A stretch of 64,000 nt of DNA from Eulemur rufifrons. Its lineage: Eukaryota > Chordata > Mammalia > Primates > Lemuridae. The stretch is taken from the NCBI RefSeq assembly GCF_041146395.1, contig NC_090989.1, positions 238,504,843 through 238,568,842 of the forward strand. Direction: 5' to 3'. The notes below the pieces were generated by a model. It had not been told where the DNA came from. It worked only from the letters and a program-made list of their open reading frames with translations, and searched no databases. Positions 50,875 to 62,854 of this stretch are shown piece after piece. Both the position numbers and the translations under genes were made by a program. Each line of letters opens with the position of its first letter. Within the stretch, counting starts at the first letter, position 1.

Positions 50875-51362
50875 TGTGGCAGGCTGAAAATGGCCCCTTG
50901 ATATATTCACCTCTTCATCCCTGAAACCTGTGAATTTATTACCATATATGGCAAAAGAGACTCTGCAAATGTGATTAAGTCAAGGATCTTGAGTGGGAAG
51001 ATTGTCTTGGATTATCCATGTGGGCCTGATGTAACCACAAGGGTTTTTCAAAGAGGGAGTCAGAGAGAGAATGATGTTATCCCAGAAGCAGAGAGACAGA
51101 GAAATTTGAAGATGCTCTGCTACTGGCTTTACATATGGAAGAAGAGGGCCATGAGCCAAAGAATGTACGTGGCCCTCAGGCTGGAAAAGGCAAGGGAACA
51201 TCCTCCCCTAGAGCCTCTGGAAAGAGCCAGCCCTGTTGACACCTTGCTTTAACCCAGTGAATCTGATTTTGGACTTCTAGAACTGTGTAAGAATAAATTT
51301 TATTGGTTTTAAGCCACTAAGTTTGTGGTAATTTGTGACTACAACAATAGAAAACAAATACA
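50875..51362 (+). mobile_element. MLT1-type LTR (ERVL-MaLR)
   Basis: A 488-bp sense LTR beginning tgtggcaggc and ending ...aaacaaataca. Internal text is typical: aagagactctgcaaatgtga, ggattatccatgtgggcctg, cccctagagcctctggaaag, taagccactaagtttgtggt. It is a solo LTR. The 93-residue frame across it (50971-51252) is not a gene. Confidence 0.8.
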
Positions 51363-51389
51363 ATTTGCTAAAATTCTGTTTAGAATTTT

Positions 51390-52830
51390 TATTTGTATGT
51401 TCATGAGGGATATTGATCAGGAGATACACGATCAAGGCTAGTTCAATATTCAAAAATCAATCAGTGTAAGCCAACACATTACTAGGCTAAAGAAAAAAAA
51501 ATCATATGATTATAGAACTTGATGTAGAAAAAGGATTTGACAAAATTCAGCACTCATTCATTTAAAAAACCCGAGAAAACAAGGAATAGACAGGAACTTT
51601 CTCAATTTGATAACATCTTTAAAAAGCCTACAACTAACACTGTACTTAATGATGAAGACGGAACACTTCCCCCTGGGATCAGAAACAAAGCAAGGATGTC
51701 AACTCTCACCGCTCTTATTCGACATAATGGGGAAAATTCTAGCCACCACAGTAAGGCAAGAAAAGGAAATAAAAGGCTTACAGGTAGGAAGAAGTAAAGC
51801 TATCTCTTAAAAAACAAACAAACAGAAAAATAGAATTAATGATTTCAGCAAGGTCTCAAGATACAAAGTCAACATAAAATAATTATTTTTCTAAACACTA
51901 GTAAACCAGTAATAAATATGTGGAAACCAAAATTAAAACTACAATTTACACTTTCTCAAAAAAAGGAAATACTTCAGTGTAAAATCTGACAAAAACATGT
52001 ACAGCACTTGTATATTAAAAACTGCAAAGCACTGATGAATGAAATCAAAGACTAAATAAATGAGACATACAGAGAGCATGGATTGGGATACTCAACACTG
52101 AAAACGTTAGTTGTCTCCAAATTCATATACGGATTTAACACAATTCCCATCAACGTTGCAGTAAGATATTTTGAAGATAGAGACAAGATTCCTCTAAAAT
52201 ATATATATATATGGAAAGGCAAAGAAACTAGAATAGCTTTAAAAAATGTAAAGAAGAATAAAGTAGGAGAAATCGCTCTGATTTCAAGATGTATTATATA
52301 GTTACCCTAATCAGGAGTGTCTGGTATTGGCAAAGGGATAGAGACATAAATCAATGGAACATAATAGAAAATCAAGGAATACACCCATGCAAATATGCCC
52401 AACTGATTTTAAACATAGATTCAAAAGCAATTCAATAGAGGCAGAATAGCCTTTTCAACAAATTGTGCTGAAGCAGTCAGGCATTCCTTAGTTTAAAAAG
52501 AAAAATCTTCATCTAAACCTCACATATTAAGACACAAATTATTTCAAAACATAAAGATTTTTTTAAGATTCTAATATAACATGAGAGAAAATCTTCAAGA
52601 CCTAAGTCTTGGTGAAGAATTTCTAGACATGACACCAAAAGAATGATACATAAAAGAAAAATTGGTAAATTTGACTTCATCAAAATTTAAAACTTTCGCT
52701 CTGGGAATAGATAAACAGCAGACTGGTTTTGCAACTGTGTTTGCAAACCACATATCTGTCAAAGGACTCGTATCTAAAATAAAGTATTCTCAAAACTCAA
52801 CAGTAATGCAACAACAGCAAAACAGTCCTC
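51390..52830 (+). mobile_element. Old L1 ORF2 fragment
   Basis: Decayed sense-strand reverse-transcriptase region. A 'DVEKGFDKIQHSF'-like reading lies near 51520-51560 and an acaaagcaaggatgtcaact (QGCQLSPLLF) segment near 51690. It continues to the L1 C-terminal part near 52800. All frames are broken. Confidence 0.75.
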
Positions 52831-54240
52831 TGTGAGTAACGTTTATATCCTGGGAAATTATGAAGTAAGTGGAGAGACCATGGCTACCATAAGCAAAGTT
52901 TGTCACGATTTTAGGGACAGGAAGAAGTAAACCTCACTCAACACTGGACCTTACTCTCCTATTGAAATCTTTGCCTGTTAATTACTCCTCAAAATTATGC
53001 AGGATTCTGTCAGCACAAATGATCCTTGGATTTAGAGGGTCCAAAGTGAAAATTACCATAAGAAATGTATAACCACAATGAGATAGCCTTTCAGAGTGCT
53101 CTCGAATAACTAAAACCAAACAGAAAGGGTGAGTACCAGAAAACATTTTGAGAGAGACTTTATGGGCCTTTGTTCAGACGGGTTCGTGAGATATGTGGGC
53201 AGAAGAGTTGCTATTTTTAATTCCTACATTCCTGCGCGTATAACTGCCTTTGGTATTAACACAAAATTTATATGAGTGTTTTATATATGAGAATAAAATC
53301 TTTTTTCTTGCCTGTGACACGAACGATTTCATCAAACAGATGATTTTTTTAAAAGCCTCTTGGGTTCCCTTTTAATTCCTAAATACACAAAGACATATTT
53401 AGTTTAAATTTTTTTTCTACTCACTAGAGAATGGTGGGCCCTTACAAAGATTTTTTTTCCACAGTCCAATCCTCAATTTCTTTCTTCTTCAACAGCACAT
53501 ACCGTCCACAAAACCACAATCTTGACATCAGCTCCTTCCAGCACTCTGACACTTTCTACTTCTCTTCCTCCTAGGAGATTATCATTGAGGATAATTAAAA
53601 AGAAGGTGGTATCCTTCTGCCTTCAGTACTTCTGTACTTTATGATAGAGAAAATGTCACTCTGTAAAGGCTGACCCTAGCATGAGGGACTCAGAGTCACA
53701 GTAAAGGAGTATCAGGAACTTCCCTTGGGTTGTGCCCTCCCCACTCTCAGAACCTGGAAAAATATAACTTTAACCTACCAGAACCTAGTTAAAGCACTCT
53801 CAGCATATTTTAGGAATAGATTTAATAAAGACAGAATAAAAACAAAAGCCATAAAAGAAGTTTTCATTTTCCTACCATGTCATCTCAAGTCACTACTATT
53901 CAACCTGAAGGGTAAGAAAAATCTTCCTGTCTTTTTGATGTTTCTCTGGTTTAGGACCTAGTTCCTTGGAATTTAATCCCCATTGAGTGTTCCCTGTGCT
54001 AGAACATCTGGATGGATTGTATGTCCCCTATCTTAGAACATCTGTCAGCATTCTTTGTTTTAGCAGATAATCCTTTCTTCCTTAGTGCACCAATTCTGAC
54101 AGTCTCCATTAATTCAGTGATGGAAGCAACCCAGAAAAAGAAAAGCATAGCTTTTCCAGATTTTCTTTTTCTTTATTTTAATACAGGGCCCTTCACCCAG
54201 ATTCCCCAAGTAATAATTTCTTAGGTAATGCAATACATTG
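52831..54240. other. No feature recognised
   Basis: A scrap at about 53060-53130 resembles L1 ORF2. The rest is unique-looking, with no gene supported. Confidence 0.4.
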
Positions 54241-54710
54241 TCAAAACCAGGAGGCTGGTTTATTTAAATATTGGTACAATATTTTAACTCAAATATAGAC
54301 CATATATGGATTCCACAAGTTTTTACATTCATTTTTTGTTTTTGGAGTATAGTTTTATGACATGACACCTGTGTAGATTATGTGACCATCACCACAATCA
54401 GCAAACAGAACTGTTCCATCAACACAAAGACTATCACTCACATTACCCATTAGTACTCACACCCCTCTTTAGCCCTAACCCCTAGCAACCACTGATCTGT
54501 TCTCTGTCACTGTAACTTTGTCACTCTGTGAATGTTATATAAATGGAATTATGGAGTGTATATCCTTTCAACATTGGCTCTTTTCATATAGCATAATGTC
54601 CTTGTGTTGTGTGTATCAATAGCCTATTTATTATTGCTGAGAAGTATCTCATTATATGGATATACCACAGTTGGTTTATTCATTTACCTGTCAAAGAACA
54701 CATGCAGTTA

Positions 54711-56420
54711 CACATCCAAGCTTGATGGTCTTGGACTGGGAAGGAATATGATTGGAAAATTGGTGAGAAGGAAATGTGAAGAAGAGCTATATAGATAGGC
54801 CTCTCTGAATGAATGAATGAATAGGGTAAAGTTATTTGTGTCCCATGTAATGCTCACCAAAGGGTGACCTCAGCAGAGGAGGATTTTAATAACCAAATGG
54901 ATAGGATAACCTGTCCTGTGGATGCCAGCCAGTGTCTTTTCCCAGCCACCCCTGCCATCACTCAGTGGGCTCATGAGCGAAGTGGCCCTGGTGACAGGGA
55001 GGGAGGTTATGCATGGGTTCAGCAACATGGGCTTCCCTCACCAAGGCCAACCTGGCTACAAATACCACTGAGTGCCTGATCTGTCAACAGCAGAGATCAA
55101 TGCTGAGCCCATGATATGGCACCATTCCCTGGGGTGATGAGCCAGCCGATTGATTACACTGGACCACTTCCATCATGGAAGGGGCAGTTTTGTTCTTACT
55201 AGAATAGAGACTTACTCTGGATGTGGATTTACCTTTCCTGTACACAATGCTTCTGCCAAAACTACCATCTTTGGACTTATGGAATGTCTTACCCACCACC
55301 ACAGCATTGCACACAGCATTGCGTGATCTAGGAACTCACATCACGGCAACTAAGTGTGGCAATGGGCCTATGCTCATAAAATTCATGCTCCTCACCATCC
55401 TTAGGCATCTGACTTGATAGAATAGTGGCATAGCCTTTTAAAGACTCAGTTACAGCACCAGCTAGGTAGCAAAACCTTGCAGGGCTGGGGCAAGGTTCTC
55501 CAGAAGGCTGTATATGCTCTGAACTAGTGTCTAATGTATGATGCTATGTCTCCTATAGCCAGGATTCATGGTTCCAGGAATCAAGGATTGGAAATGAGAA
55601 TGGCACCACTCATTATTATGCCTAGCAACTCATTAGCAAAATTTTTGCATCCTGTTCCCGTTACCTTGGTTCCAAAGGAAGGAATGCTTCCACTAGGAGA
55701 CACAATAATGATTCCATTGAACTAGAAGTTAAAGTTGTCACCTGGCCACTTTAGACACCTCACGCTTCCAAATCAACAGGCAGAGAAAGGGAATTATGGT
55801 ATTGGTTGGGGTGATTGATCTGGACTACCAAGGAGAAATTGGACTGCTCCACAATGGAAGTAAGGAAGAGTCTGTCAGGAGATCCTTAGGGCAGCAATCT
55901 CCAACCCTTTTGGCACCAGGGACCATTTTCATGGAAGATAATTTTTCCACGGACCAGGGAGGGAGGGATGGTTTGGGGATGATTTGAGCATATTATATTT
56001 ATTGTGCACTTTATTTATATTATTATTACATTGTAATAATATAATGAAATACTTATACAACTCACCATAGGTTGGGGACGCCTGCCTTAGGGCATCTGTT
56101 AGTATCACCATACCTTGTGATTAGAGTCAATGGAAAACTACAACAACTCAATTCACTCAGGCCTACTGATGGCCCAGACCCTTCAGGATTGAAGGTTTGA
56201 GTCACTCCATTAGGTAAAGAACTACAACCTGCTGAGGTCTTGCTGGGAGCAAAGGTAATAGGGCATAGGTAGTGGAAGAAAGTAGTTATTAATATAAATA
56301 GCAGCTGTGACCACATGACTGGTTACATAAATGAGGACTGTATTTATCATGAGTATTTCCTCGTATTTTGTTATGGACATGTTTGTATATGCATGTTAAG
56401 TTGACGAGGGGTGAACTCAA
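54711..56420 (+). mobile_element. ERV-L internal fragment: RNase H end, integrase, dUTPase
   Basis: Decayed internal region of an ancient ERV-L endogenous retrovirus, in the order expected for the 3' part of pol: the end of RNase H (about 54720-54890), integrase with its N-terminal zinc-binding region (about 54950-55100) and core (about 55100-55620), then a dUTPase segment (about 55790-56250), a domain that ERV-L carries after integrase. Many stops and shifts break it. The 5' half of the provirus is absent. A small hAT element (55892-56084) sits in the dUTPase segment. The matching 3' LTR follows at 56421. It is non-functional. Confidence 0.8.
55892..56084. mobile_element. MER1-type hAT mini-element
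   Basis: 193 bp starting CAGCAATCTCCAACCCTTTT and ending with the inverted form ggttggggacgcctg. It is flanked by a perfect 8-bp duplication, ccttaggg (55884-55891 and 56085-56092), the target-site length of hAT transposons. Non-autonomous and derived from Charlie3/MER1. It interrupts the ERV-L dUTPase segment. Confidence 0.93.
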
Positions 56421-56828
56421 TGGTTAATTTTGTGTGTTGACTTGGCCGTTCTGCTCAGATGTGTGGTCAAACATTCCACCTGTTTCTGTGAGCATGTTTT
56501 TGGATGAGATTAACATTTAAATCAGTGGATTTTGAATAAAGCAGATTGCTCTCCATAATATGGGGTAGGCCTCATCCAATCAACTGAATAGAACAAAAAC
56601 CCTGACCTCTCCCAAGCAAGAGAGAATCTGTCAGCAGACGGCCTTTGGATTTAAATAGCAGTATCAACTCTTTGTGGTTCTCCAGCCACCAGCCCACTCT
56701 GCAGATTTTGGGCTTGCTGGCCTCTATAATTCTGAGCCAGTTCCTCAAAATAAATATCTTTCTGTCTATATCTATATCTATATCCATAGCCTACTGGTTC
56801 TGTTTCTCTGGAAAGCCCTAATACACCA
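56421..56828 (+). mobile_element. 3' LTR of the ERV-L element
   Basis: LTR text starting tggttaattttgtgtgttga and ending ctctggaaagccctaataca. It is directly adjacent to the ERV-L internal region and so is its 3' LTR (MLT2 type by association). A polyadenylation-like aaaataaata lies near 56746, followed by a tatatc microsatellite (56766-56785). Confidence 0.75.
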
Positions 56829-57261
56829 TGTTTGGGCTATTACATATGAAGTTGCTATGATGGTAAGTGTGTGTTTATAAGAAACTGTAAAAACACTTTC
56901 TAGAATGATTATACCACTTTACATCCAGCCAACCATGTCTGAGAGAGGAAGTTGGTCTGCATCCTCTCCAGGACTTGGTATTGTTGCTTTTAGTTTTAGC
57001 CATTACAATAGGTGTGTAGTAGTGATATTTTCCTTTTTAAGTTCTATTCAGGCTCCACCATTTTCAACTTGACCACATTTAAGTCATCATTTTTGTTTTT
57101 CTATCACCAAAAGCTGATTTTATGGTCTCTTTTAGAAAGCACAGGATGATGGGGACAGGATGGTTGGGATTGGATGTGGCATGTAACTCTTCTTCATATC
57201 TGTTACATGCAAGAAGACTTCCCAGCAATCACCATGGGTCTACAAGGAACTTCTAAAAACA

Positions 57262-57605
57262 GGTGTGTGCATTATTTATTCCTGTATACCAAATTACCCT
57301 AAACTTAGTGGTTTAAAACAGCAACATTTATTTCAGCCAGTTTCTGTGAGTCAAGAATCTGGGTCTAATGACCGTACATGTCTCACAAGGCTGCGGTCAT
57401 CTCAAGGCTTGACTCAGAAAGATCCACTTCCTAGCCCATTCCTATAGTTGTTGGCAGGGTTCAGTTCTTCACAGTTCAGTTCTTCTCAGTTGGATTGAGG
57501 GCTTCCTTGCTAGCTATGGGCTGGAGTCTGCCCTCTGTTCTTTGCTACATGAGTCTCTTCAATATGGCAACTCGCTTCAACACACACACACACACACACA
57601 CACAA

Positions 57606-57644
<39 letters not shown>

Positions 57645-57720
57645 TGGGAAGGGGATTCCACAAGACTATGGGAGGTGGAAGTCATTAGGAGCCATTTTAG
57701 GAGCTGCCTACACAGCAGGT
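57262..57720 (-). mobile_element. MLT1-type LTR, antisense
   Basis: Antisense MaLR LTR: gcattatttattcctgtata, aaacttagtggtttaaaaca, ctgcggtcatctcaaggctt. The duplicate caggtg flanks both sides (57260-57265 and 57716-57721). It contains the compound microsatellite at 57580-57644. Confidence 0.75.
57580..57644. repeat. Compound microsatellite (CA)n(GA)n(GACA)n
   Basis: Three simple-repeat tracts in direct succession: CA to 57604, GA from 57606 to about 57625, then GACA units to 57644. Confidence 0.95.
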
Positions 57721-58089
57721 GTTTAGATTTGACACTCTAAACAGGAGGCTGCTGGAGAATTTGCCTTGAAGCTGTCTTTGCAAGGTGGGTATAAATTCTA
57801 CTTAGAATGAATATTTACTTGTAGTGGTTTAGTGGAGGAAAACAGATGGAGTTATGGGTTGCAAAGTTGCAACTACCTCTTGGCACCACCATGGATATAA
57901 ATAAAAGAATCCTCCCCACCTAAAGTAGGGTCTGTCACATAAAGGTTCTCAACAGCTGAACTTAAGGATGTATTTAATCTCATCTGTAGACTTGAGATCA
58001 AGAGGTCGGGACAGCACAATTATTCTTCCAAAGAAAATGAAATAAAGCCAGAATTAGAAACTCACAAATTTAAAAGGCCAAGTAAGTCC
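57721..58089. other. No feature recognised
   Basis: Sequence between two LTRs; nothing can be named. Confidence 0.4.
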
Positions 58090-58715
58090 ATTCTATAGTC
58101 CTTTCTCAGATTTGAACTGTGGAAATGAAACTGCCCTTACAAATTAATAAAAAGTGGTACAAGGTGAGAACTGCGGTAAGGACCCAGTTAAAAATAATGA
58201 TAATAATTAGCCACTGTCCCCGTATTTGCTTCTCTATTATTGCCACTCCAGAGCCATGCAGCTGGTGGTCATAAAGATTCTTAACTTCTCCCCATAGCTG
58301 GTGTCCATAAAGATTCTTAATTTTCTCCATAGATAACATCACCTTTTTGAAACCTAAAGGTAGTTTTTAAGGTATCAGTAGATTGGTTGACACCCCCCCC
58401 CAGATCAGTGGCCCATACCAAGAAACTGACTCAACTGGAATTCCGACCCCAGGGACTGAAGCAACACAAGGAGATGATCTCTACACCTCTATAATTTTGC
58501 CCCAATTAACAAACCAAATTGCCTTATTCCTTGTCTGCCAAACTATCCTTAAAAACTTTGTCTCCCAAAGTTTTGGGTAGGTGGATTTGAGAAACTTTCT
58601 CCTGTCTCCCCAATTAGCACTATGCGTAATTATTAAACTCTCCATCGCAACCCCAACTGTCTCAGAACATTGGCTCTTCTCTGTGCAGTGGGCAAATGAA
58701 CCTGGGTGGCAACAG
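58090..58715 (+). mobile_element. Probable ERV1-type LTR
   Basis: The 3' part (ttagcactatgcgtaattat, then aaactctccatcgcaaccc, then tgtctcagaacattggctct and gtggcaacag) has the R/U5 layout common to ERV1 LTRs. Within it a 36-bp segment is present twice in tandem (58261-58296 and 58297-58331). No internal region is seen. Subfamily not assigned. Confidence 0.5.
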
Positions 58716-59128
58716 AAAGAGTGTTGACAGCAGGAAGCAGGCAGTATAATGTGTTAGAGATTCAAGGCCAAAGTAGAACAAGCCCTGGGCTCCTCAAAGC
58801 TACCATACCATAACAATGGCCTTGGGATGCCTTTTAACAAACTAGAAGTTAAGGAATATTTATCAAAATATGTATTTGCACAGAATATTCATATTCCTAG
58901 AAGAAAACACTAGAATCTAAAATATTAGTTACCTCTGGAGAGAGGACTGGGGCTCTGCACTGAGAGACAGACAAGCCTTTTATGTAATAGTATATCCTTT
59001 TCTACTGTTTAAATATATACCCATGGACATGTATTTCTCTTTTAATTTAAAGGCAATCTTAACTCTTCTAAACCATCCCTGAAGCAAAGATAAATAGAAT
59101 GGAAATGGTAAATTATGTAGGAAGTAAT
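58716..59128. other. No feature recognised
   Basis: Short gap before the young L1; nothing can be named with confidence. Confidence 0.4.
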
Positions 59129-59142
59129 AAAAATGAGAATAT

Positions 59143-60995
59143 GTCTATTAAGTCTGTTAACCACCGTGATTTGATTTTTGTGAGGGGTGAGAGCTGTGTG
59201 TCCTGTTTTAGTCTTCTACATGTGGATATCCAGTTTTCCCAGCACCATTTATTAAATAAGGAATCTTTCCCCCAGAGTATGTTTTTGTCTGCTTTGTCAA
59301 AGATTAGATGGCTATATGAGGATGGTTTTATATTTGGATTTTCTGCTCTGTTCCACTGGTCTGTGTCTCGGCACTTGTGCCAGTACCAGGCTGTTTTTAG
59401 AACCACAGCCTTGTAGTAAAGTTTGAAGTCTGGCAAATTAATACCTCCCATTTTGTTTTTGTTGTTTAAGATTGCTTTGCTAAACGGGGTCTTCTCTGGT
59501 TCCATACAAAGCGTAAAATTATTTTTTCTATGTCTGTGAAAAAAGATGTTGGTAATTTAATAGGGATTGCATTGAATCTGTAGATAACTTTGGGCAGTAT
59601 AGACATTTTAACAATGTTGATTCTACCGATCCATGAGCATGGTATGGTTTTCCACCTATTTACATGTTCTGCGATTTCCTTCCTCAGAGTTTCATAGTTC
59701 TCCCTATAGAGGTCCTTTACCTCCTTAGTTAGATATATAACAGACTTAAACCTTAGGTCAGAAACTATTAGAATTCTAGAAGAAAACGTAGGAAAGACTC
59801 TTACAGACATTGGCCTAGGCAAAGAATTTATGAAGAAGACCCCTAAAGCAATCACAGCAGCAACAAAAATAAATAAATGGGACCTGATTAAATTAAAAAG
59901 CTTCTGCACAGCCAAACAAACAGTCACAAGAGTAAACAGACAACCTACAGAATGGGAAAAAATTTTCGCATACTACACATCAGATAAAGGACTGATAACA
60001 AGAATCTATTTAGAACTCAGGAAAATCAGTAAGAAAAAATTGAACAACCCTATCAAAAAGTGGGCAAAGGACATGAATAGAAATTTTTCAAAAGAAGATA
60101 TAAAAATGGCTAACAAACATATGAAAAAGTGTTCAACATCTCTAATCATCAGGGAAATGCAAATCAAAACCACAATGAGATATCACTTAACTCCAGTGAG
60201 AACGGCCTTTATCAAAAAGTCCCAAAACTATACATGTTGGCGTGGGTGTGGAGAGACAGGTACACTCATACACTGCTGGTGGGACTGTAAACTAGTGCAG
60301 CCCCTGTGGAAAGCAATGTGGAGATACCTTAAACAGATTCAAGTAGACCTACCATTCGATCCAGCAATCCCATTACTGGGCATCTACCCAGAAGAACAAA
60401 AGTCATTCTATAAAAAAGACACCTGCACCCGAATGTTTATAGCAGCACAATTCACAATCGCAAAGATGTGGAAGCAACCCAAATGCCCATCGATTCATGA
60501 ATGGATTAGCAAAATGTGGTATATGTATACCATAGAATACTACTCAGCTATTAGAAATGATGGCGATATGGCATCTCTTTGGTTCTCCTGGAGTGAGCTG
60601 GAACCCATTCTATTAAGTGAAGTATCCCAAGAATGGAAAAACAAGCACCACATGTACTCACCAGCAAACTGGTTTCCCTGAGTCCACATTTGGGATTCAC
60701 ACCAATTGGGTATTGGACAGAGGTCGGGGCTGGGTGGAAGGGATGGGTGTATACCTACTTGATGAGTGCGATGCGCACTGCCTGGGGAATGGACACGATT
60801 GAAGTTTTGACTGGGGGGGATGGGGTGGGAGGAGGGGAGGAGTGCACACCTACATGATAAGAGTGATGTGCACTGTCTAGGGAATGGACACAACTAAAGC
60901 TCAGACTCGGGGGGATGGGGAGGCATGGGCAATGTATATAGCCTGATCTTTTGTACCCCCTTAATGAGCTGAAAAACAAACAAAAAATAAAAAAA
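59143..60995 (+). mobile_element. Young lemur L1, 5'-inverted
   Basis: A 1.85-kb L1. Positions 59143-about 59738 are ORF2 in antisense (with a one-base deletion near 59474-59480 that shifts the frame). From about 59739 the sense strand continues with an uninterrupted ORF2 C terminus to SPANWFP and stop (60679-60681), including the [18 protein letters not shown] motif. It then has the 3' UTR and an A-rich tail. It is flanked by aaaaatgagaatat (59129-59142 and 60996-61009). About 12 bp around taacagacttaa occur in both arms. ORF2 end and 3' UTR are nearly identical to the copy at 14467. Confidence 0.94.
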
Positions 60996-61009
60996 AAAAA
61001 TGAGAATAT

Positions 61010-62260
61010 ATTTTATCAAAAATCCTATGAGACACAGCTAACGCTGTATTCAAAAGAGAATGGATAGCTCCAAAAGTGTTTATTTTTAAAGTGGACTGAA
61101 AATAAACTAAATATGCAACGTAAAAAATAGAAAAAAATCAAATGTAAAGAGAATAAATGGGAATAAAGAATTCTGAAAATTGAAATTAATTAAAGAGAAA
61201 ACTAAAAATGAGATAAGGCAAAGTTGATGCTTATAATTTAATTAATTATTTCTGATAAGACTAATTAGGGATAAAAGAGAAAAATGAAAATATGCAATAT
61301 TAGAAATAAGAAAAGATACAGAAGACATTTAAAAAATTGTAAAAGGATGTATAAGTATATAAGTATATGTCAATTTTAAGGAAATATATGATTTTCTAGA
61401 AAAATATATGTAACTCAGGTTCACTTAAGAAGTGGTAGAAAGTCAAATAAACCATTACACATAACAGAAATTAGAATCATGGCTAAAGATCTGTCATTTA
61501 GAAAGGCATCAGGACCAGATGCCTTTTTTATCATTGGCATCTATGTAGCCTCAAAGAACAGATATTTCCTTTTCTTATAACTATTCACAGAAAAAGATGA
61601 AGGGATTCCATAAGTCATAGTGTGAAGTGAGGATAGGCTAAATAATGAAATAAGATAAAAATAACTGAAAAGAGAACTATAAGTCAATATCATCTACTAA
61701 TATATATATTCTAAGTAAAAATAGAAATTCTTGTTTATTGAAGTAATAACATACTTGGCCAAGTAGACTTTATTCCAAGTATTGTAATGATTAGGAAATA
61801 AATCAAAGTAATTGATTACATCAACAAAATAAAGAAGGAAAATATTTGATGTAACATATGATAAAATTTAACAGCTTGTATATAATAAAGTATAACATAA
61901 TCAGCAGTGACAAATTGATAAGAAAAGTGGGAACCAAAAGAGGCCAAATGACATATAAAAAGATATTGAATGTCAAGTGGAAATAAAGAATAATGTTTAA
62001 CTCTCAGAATGCAAAAAAAAAAAAAATTCAGTACTGGTGAGAGTATGTGGAAATAAGCACTCTCACATGTTGCTAGAATGTGAATTGTTAACTTTTTGCA
62101 AGGTAATTTAAAGTGTCTGTAAAAATTCACTAGAAATGGCCCTTGTGGGAATCTACCCTATAAAATAAAAGCACAGTAAATAGACATAAATATAAACAAG
62201 TACTGTGCAGAGACGAAAAAGAGTAAACAATCTCATTGTCCTTTGGTAGAAAAATGGTTT
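61010..62260 (+). mobile_element. Decayed old L1 fragment
   Basis: Sense-strand remnant of ORF2: gaaaggcatcaggaccagat (about 61501, the L1 'KASGPD' region), tagactttattccaagtatt (about 61764) and attgattacatcaacaaaat (about 61810). The C-terminal part reads near 62030-62200. The young L1 at 59143 inserted at its left edge. Confidence 0.6.
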
Positions 62261-62374
62261 AATAAATTGTGCAACATACTTATCTATGGTCAACTCAAAT
62301 AGAATGCATTAAATCTACATATATTTTATCTGGTAGAATGACCATTTATATATGCACACATATATATACACATA

Positions 62375-62575
62375 CACATATGTATGTTATATGAGATATA
62401 ATCCACACAAAATAAAGTTAATCCTTTCAAAGCACACAATTGAGCAGTTTTTAGAATATTTACAAGGTTGTGGAACCATCACCATTATCCACTTTCAGAG
62501 TATTTTCATCACCCCAAAAGAAACCTTGTACATGTTAGCAGTCAAAAGTGCTAGAAAACTAATATTTTCAAAGCC
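62375..62575 (-). mobile_element. L1M 3' UTR fragment, antisense
   Basis: Text gagatataatccacacaaaa, ggaaccatcaccattatcca and catcaccccaaaagaaacct is the reverse form of an old L1 3' UTR. Confidence 0.65.
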
Positions 62576-62854
62576 AACTCTTAATGAATGTCAGAAGTTG
62601 ATCTATAAATGTTCCAACTCCCCTTAAGTGACAAACTCCAAGGTATGTATTAACGCAGTCTCTCAGGGTTTCCGTTCAGGATTTAGCACTAGTTATCTAC
62701 AATGCTACCTTGTACGATAGTACTCACTTTATTGGCTGTCTCCTCTTCTCCGTCTTTTCTTTCCCTCTCCCAGTGCTGTTTTCTGGGATATTCCTCCCAT
62801 GCATTCAAATCTTTGTCTTGAGTCCTGCTTCTGCAAGAATTCAACTAAGACAGC
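62576..62854. other. No feature recognised
   Basis: Short gap; nothing can be named. Confidence 0.4.

Larger units (their letters stand above)
54241..57040 (-). mobile_element. Old L1 3' region, split by an ERV-L insertion
   Basis: Antisense L1 3' UTR and ORF2 end (54241-54710: tgtgaccatcaccacaatca, ccctagcaaccactgatctg, atatagcataatgtccttgt, tataccacagttggtttatt). The same element resumes at about 56829 (tttgggctattacatatgaa, then caaccatgtctgagagagga and attacaataggtgtgtagta). The gap is filled by the ERV-L fragment and its LTR. Confidence 0.75.

Noticed and set aside
55796..55987. dUTPase-like reading, considered as a working dUTPase gene
   Set aside because: It is a fragment of a decayed ERV-L with stops and a hAT insertion in the middle.
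59830..60681. 283-residue intact frame, considered as a host gene
   Set aside because: It is the L1 ORF2 C terminus in a 5'-inverted insertion; no promoter or start of its own.
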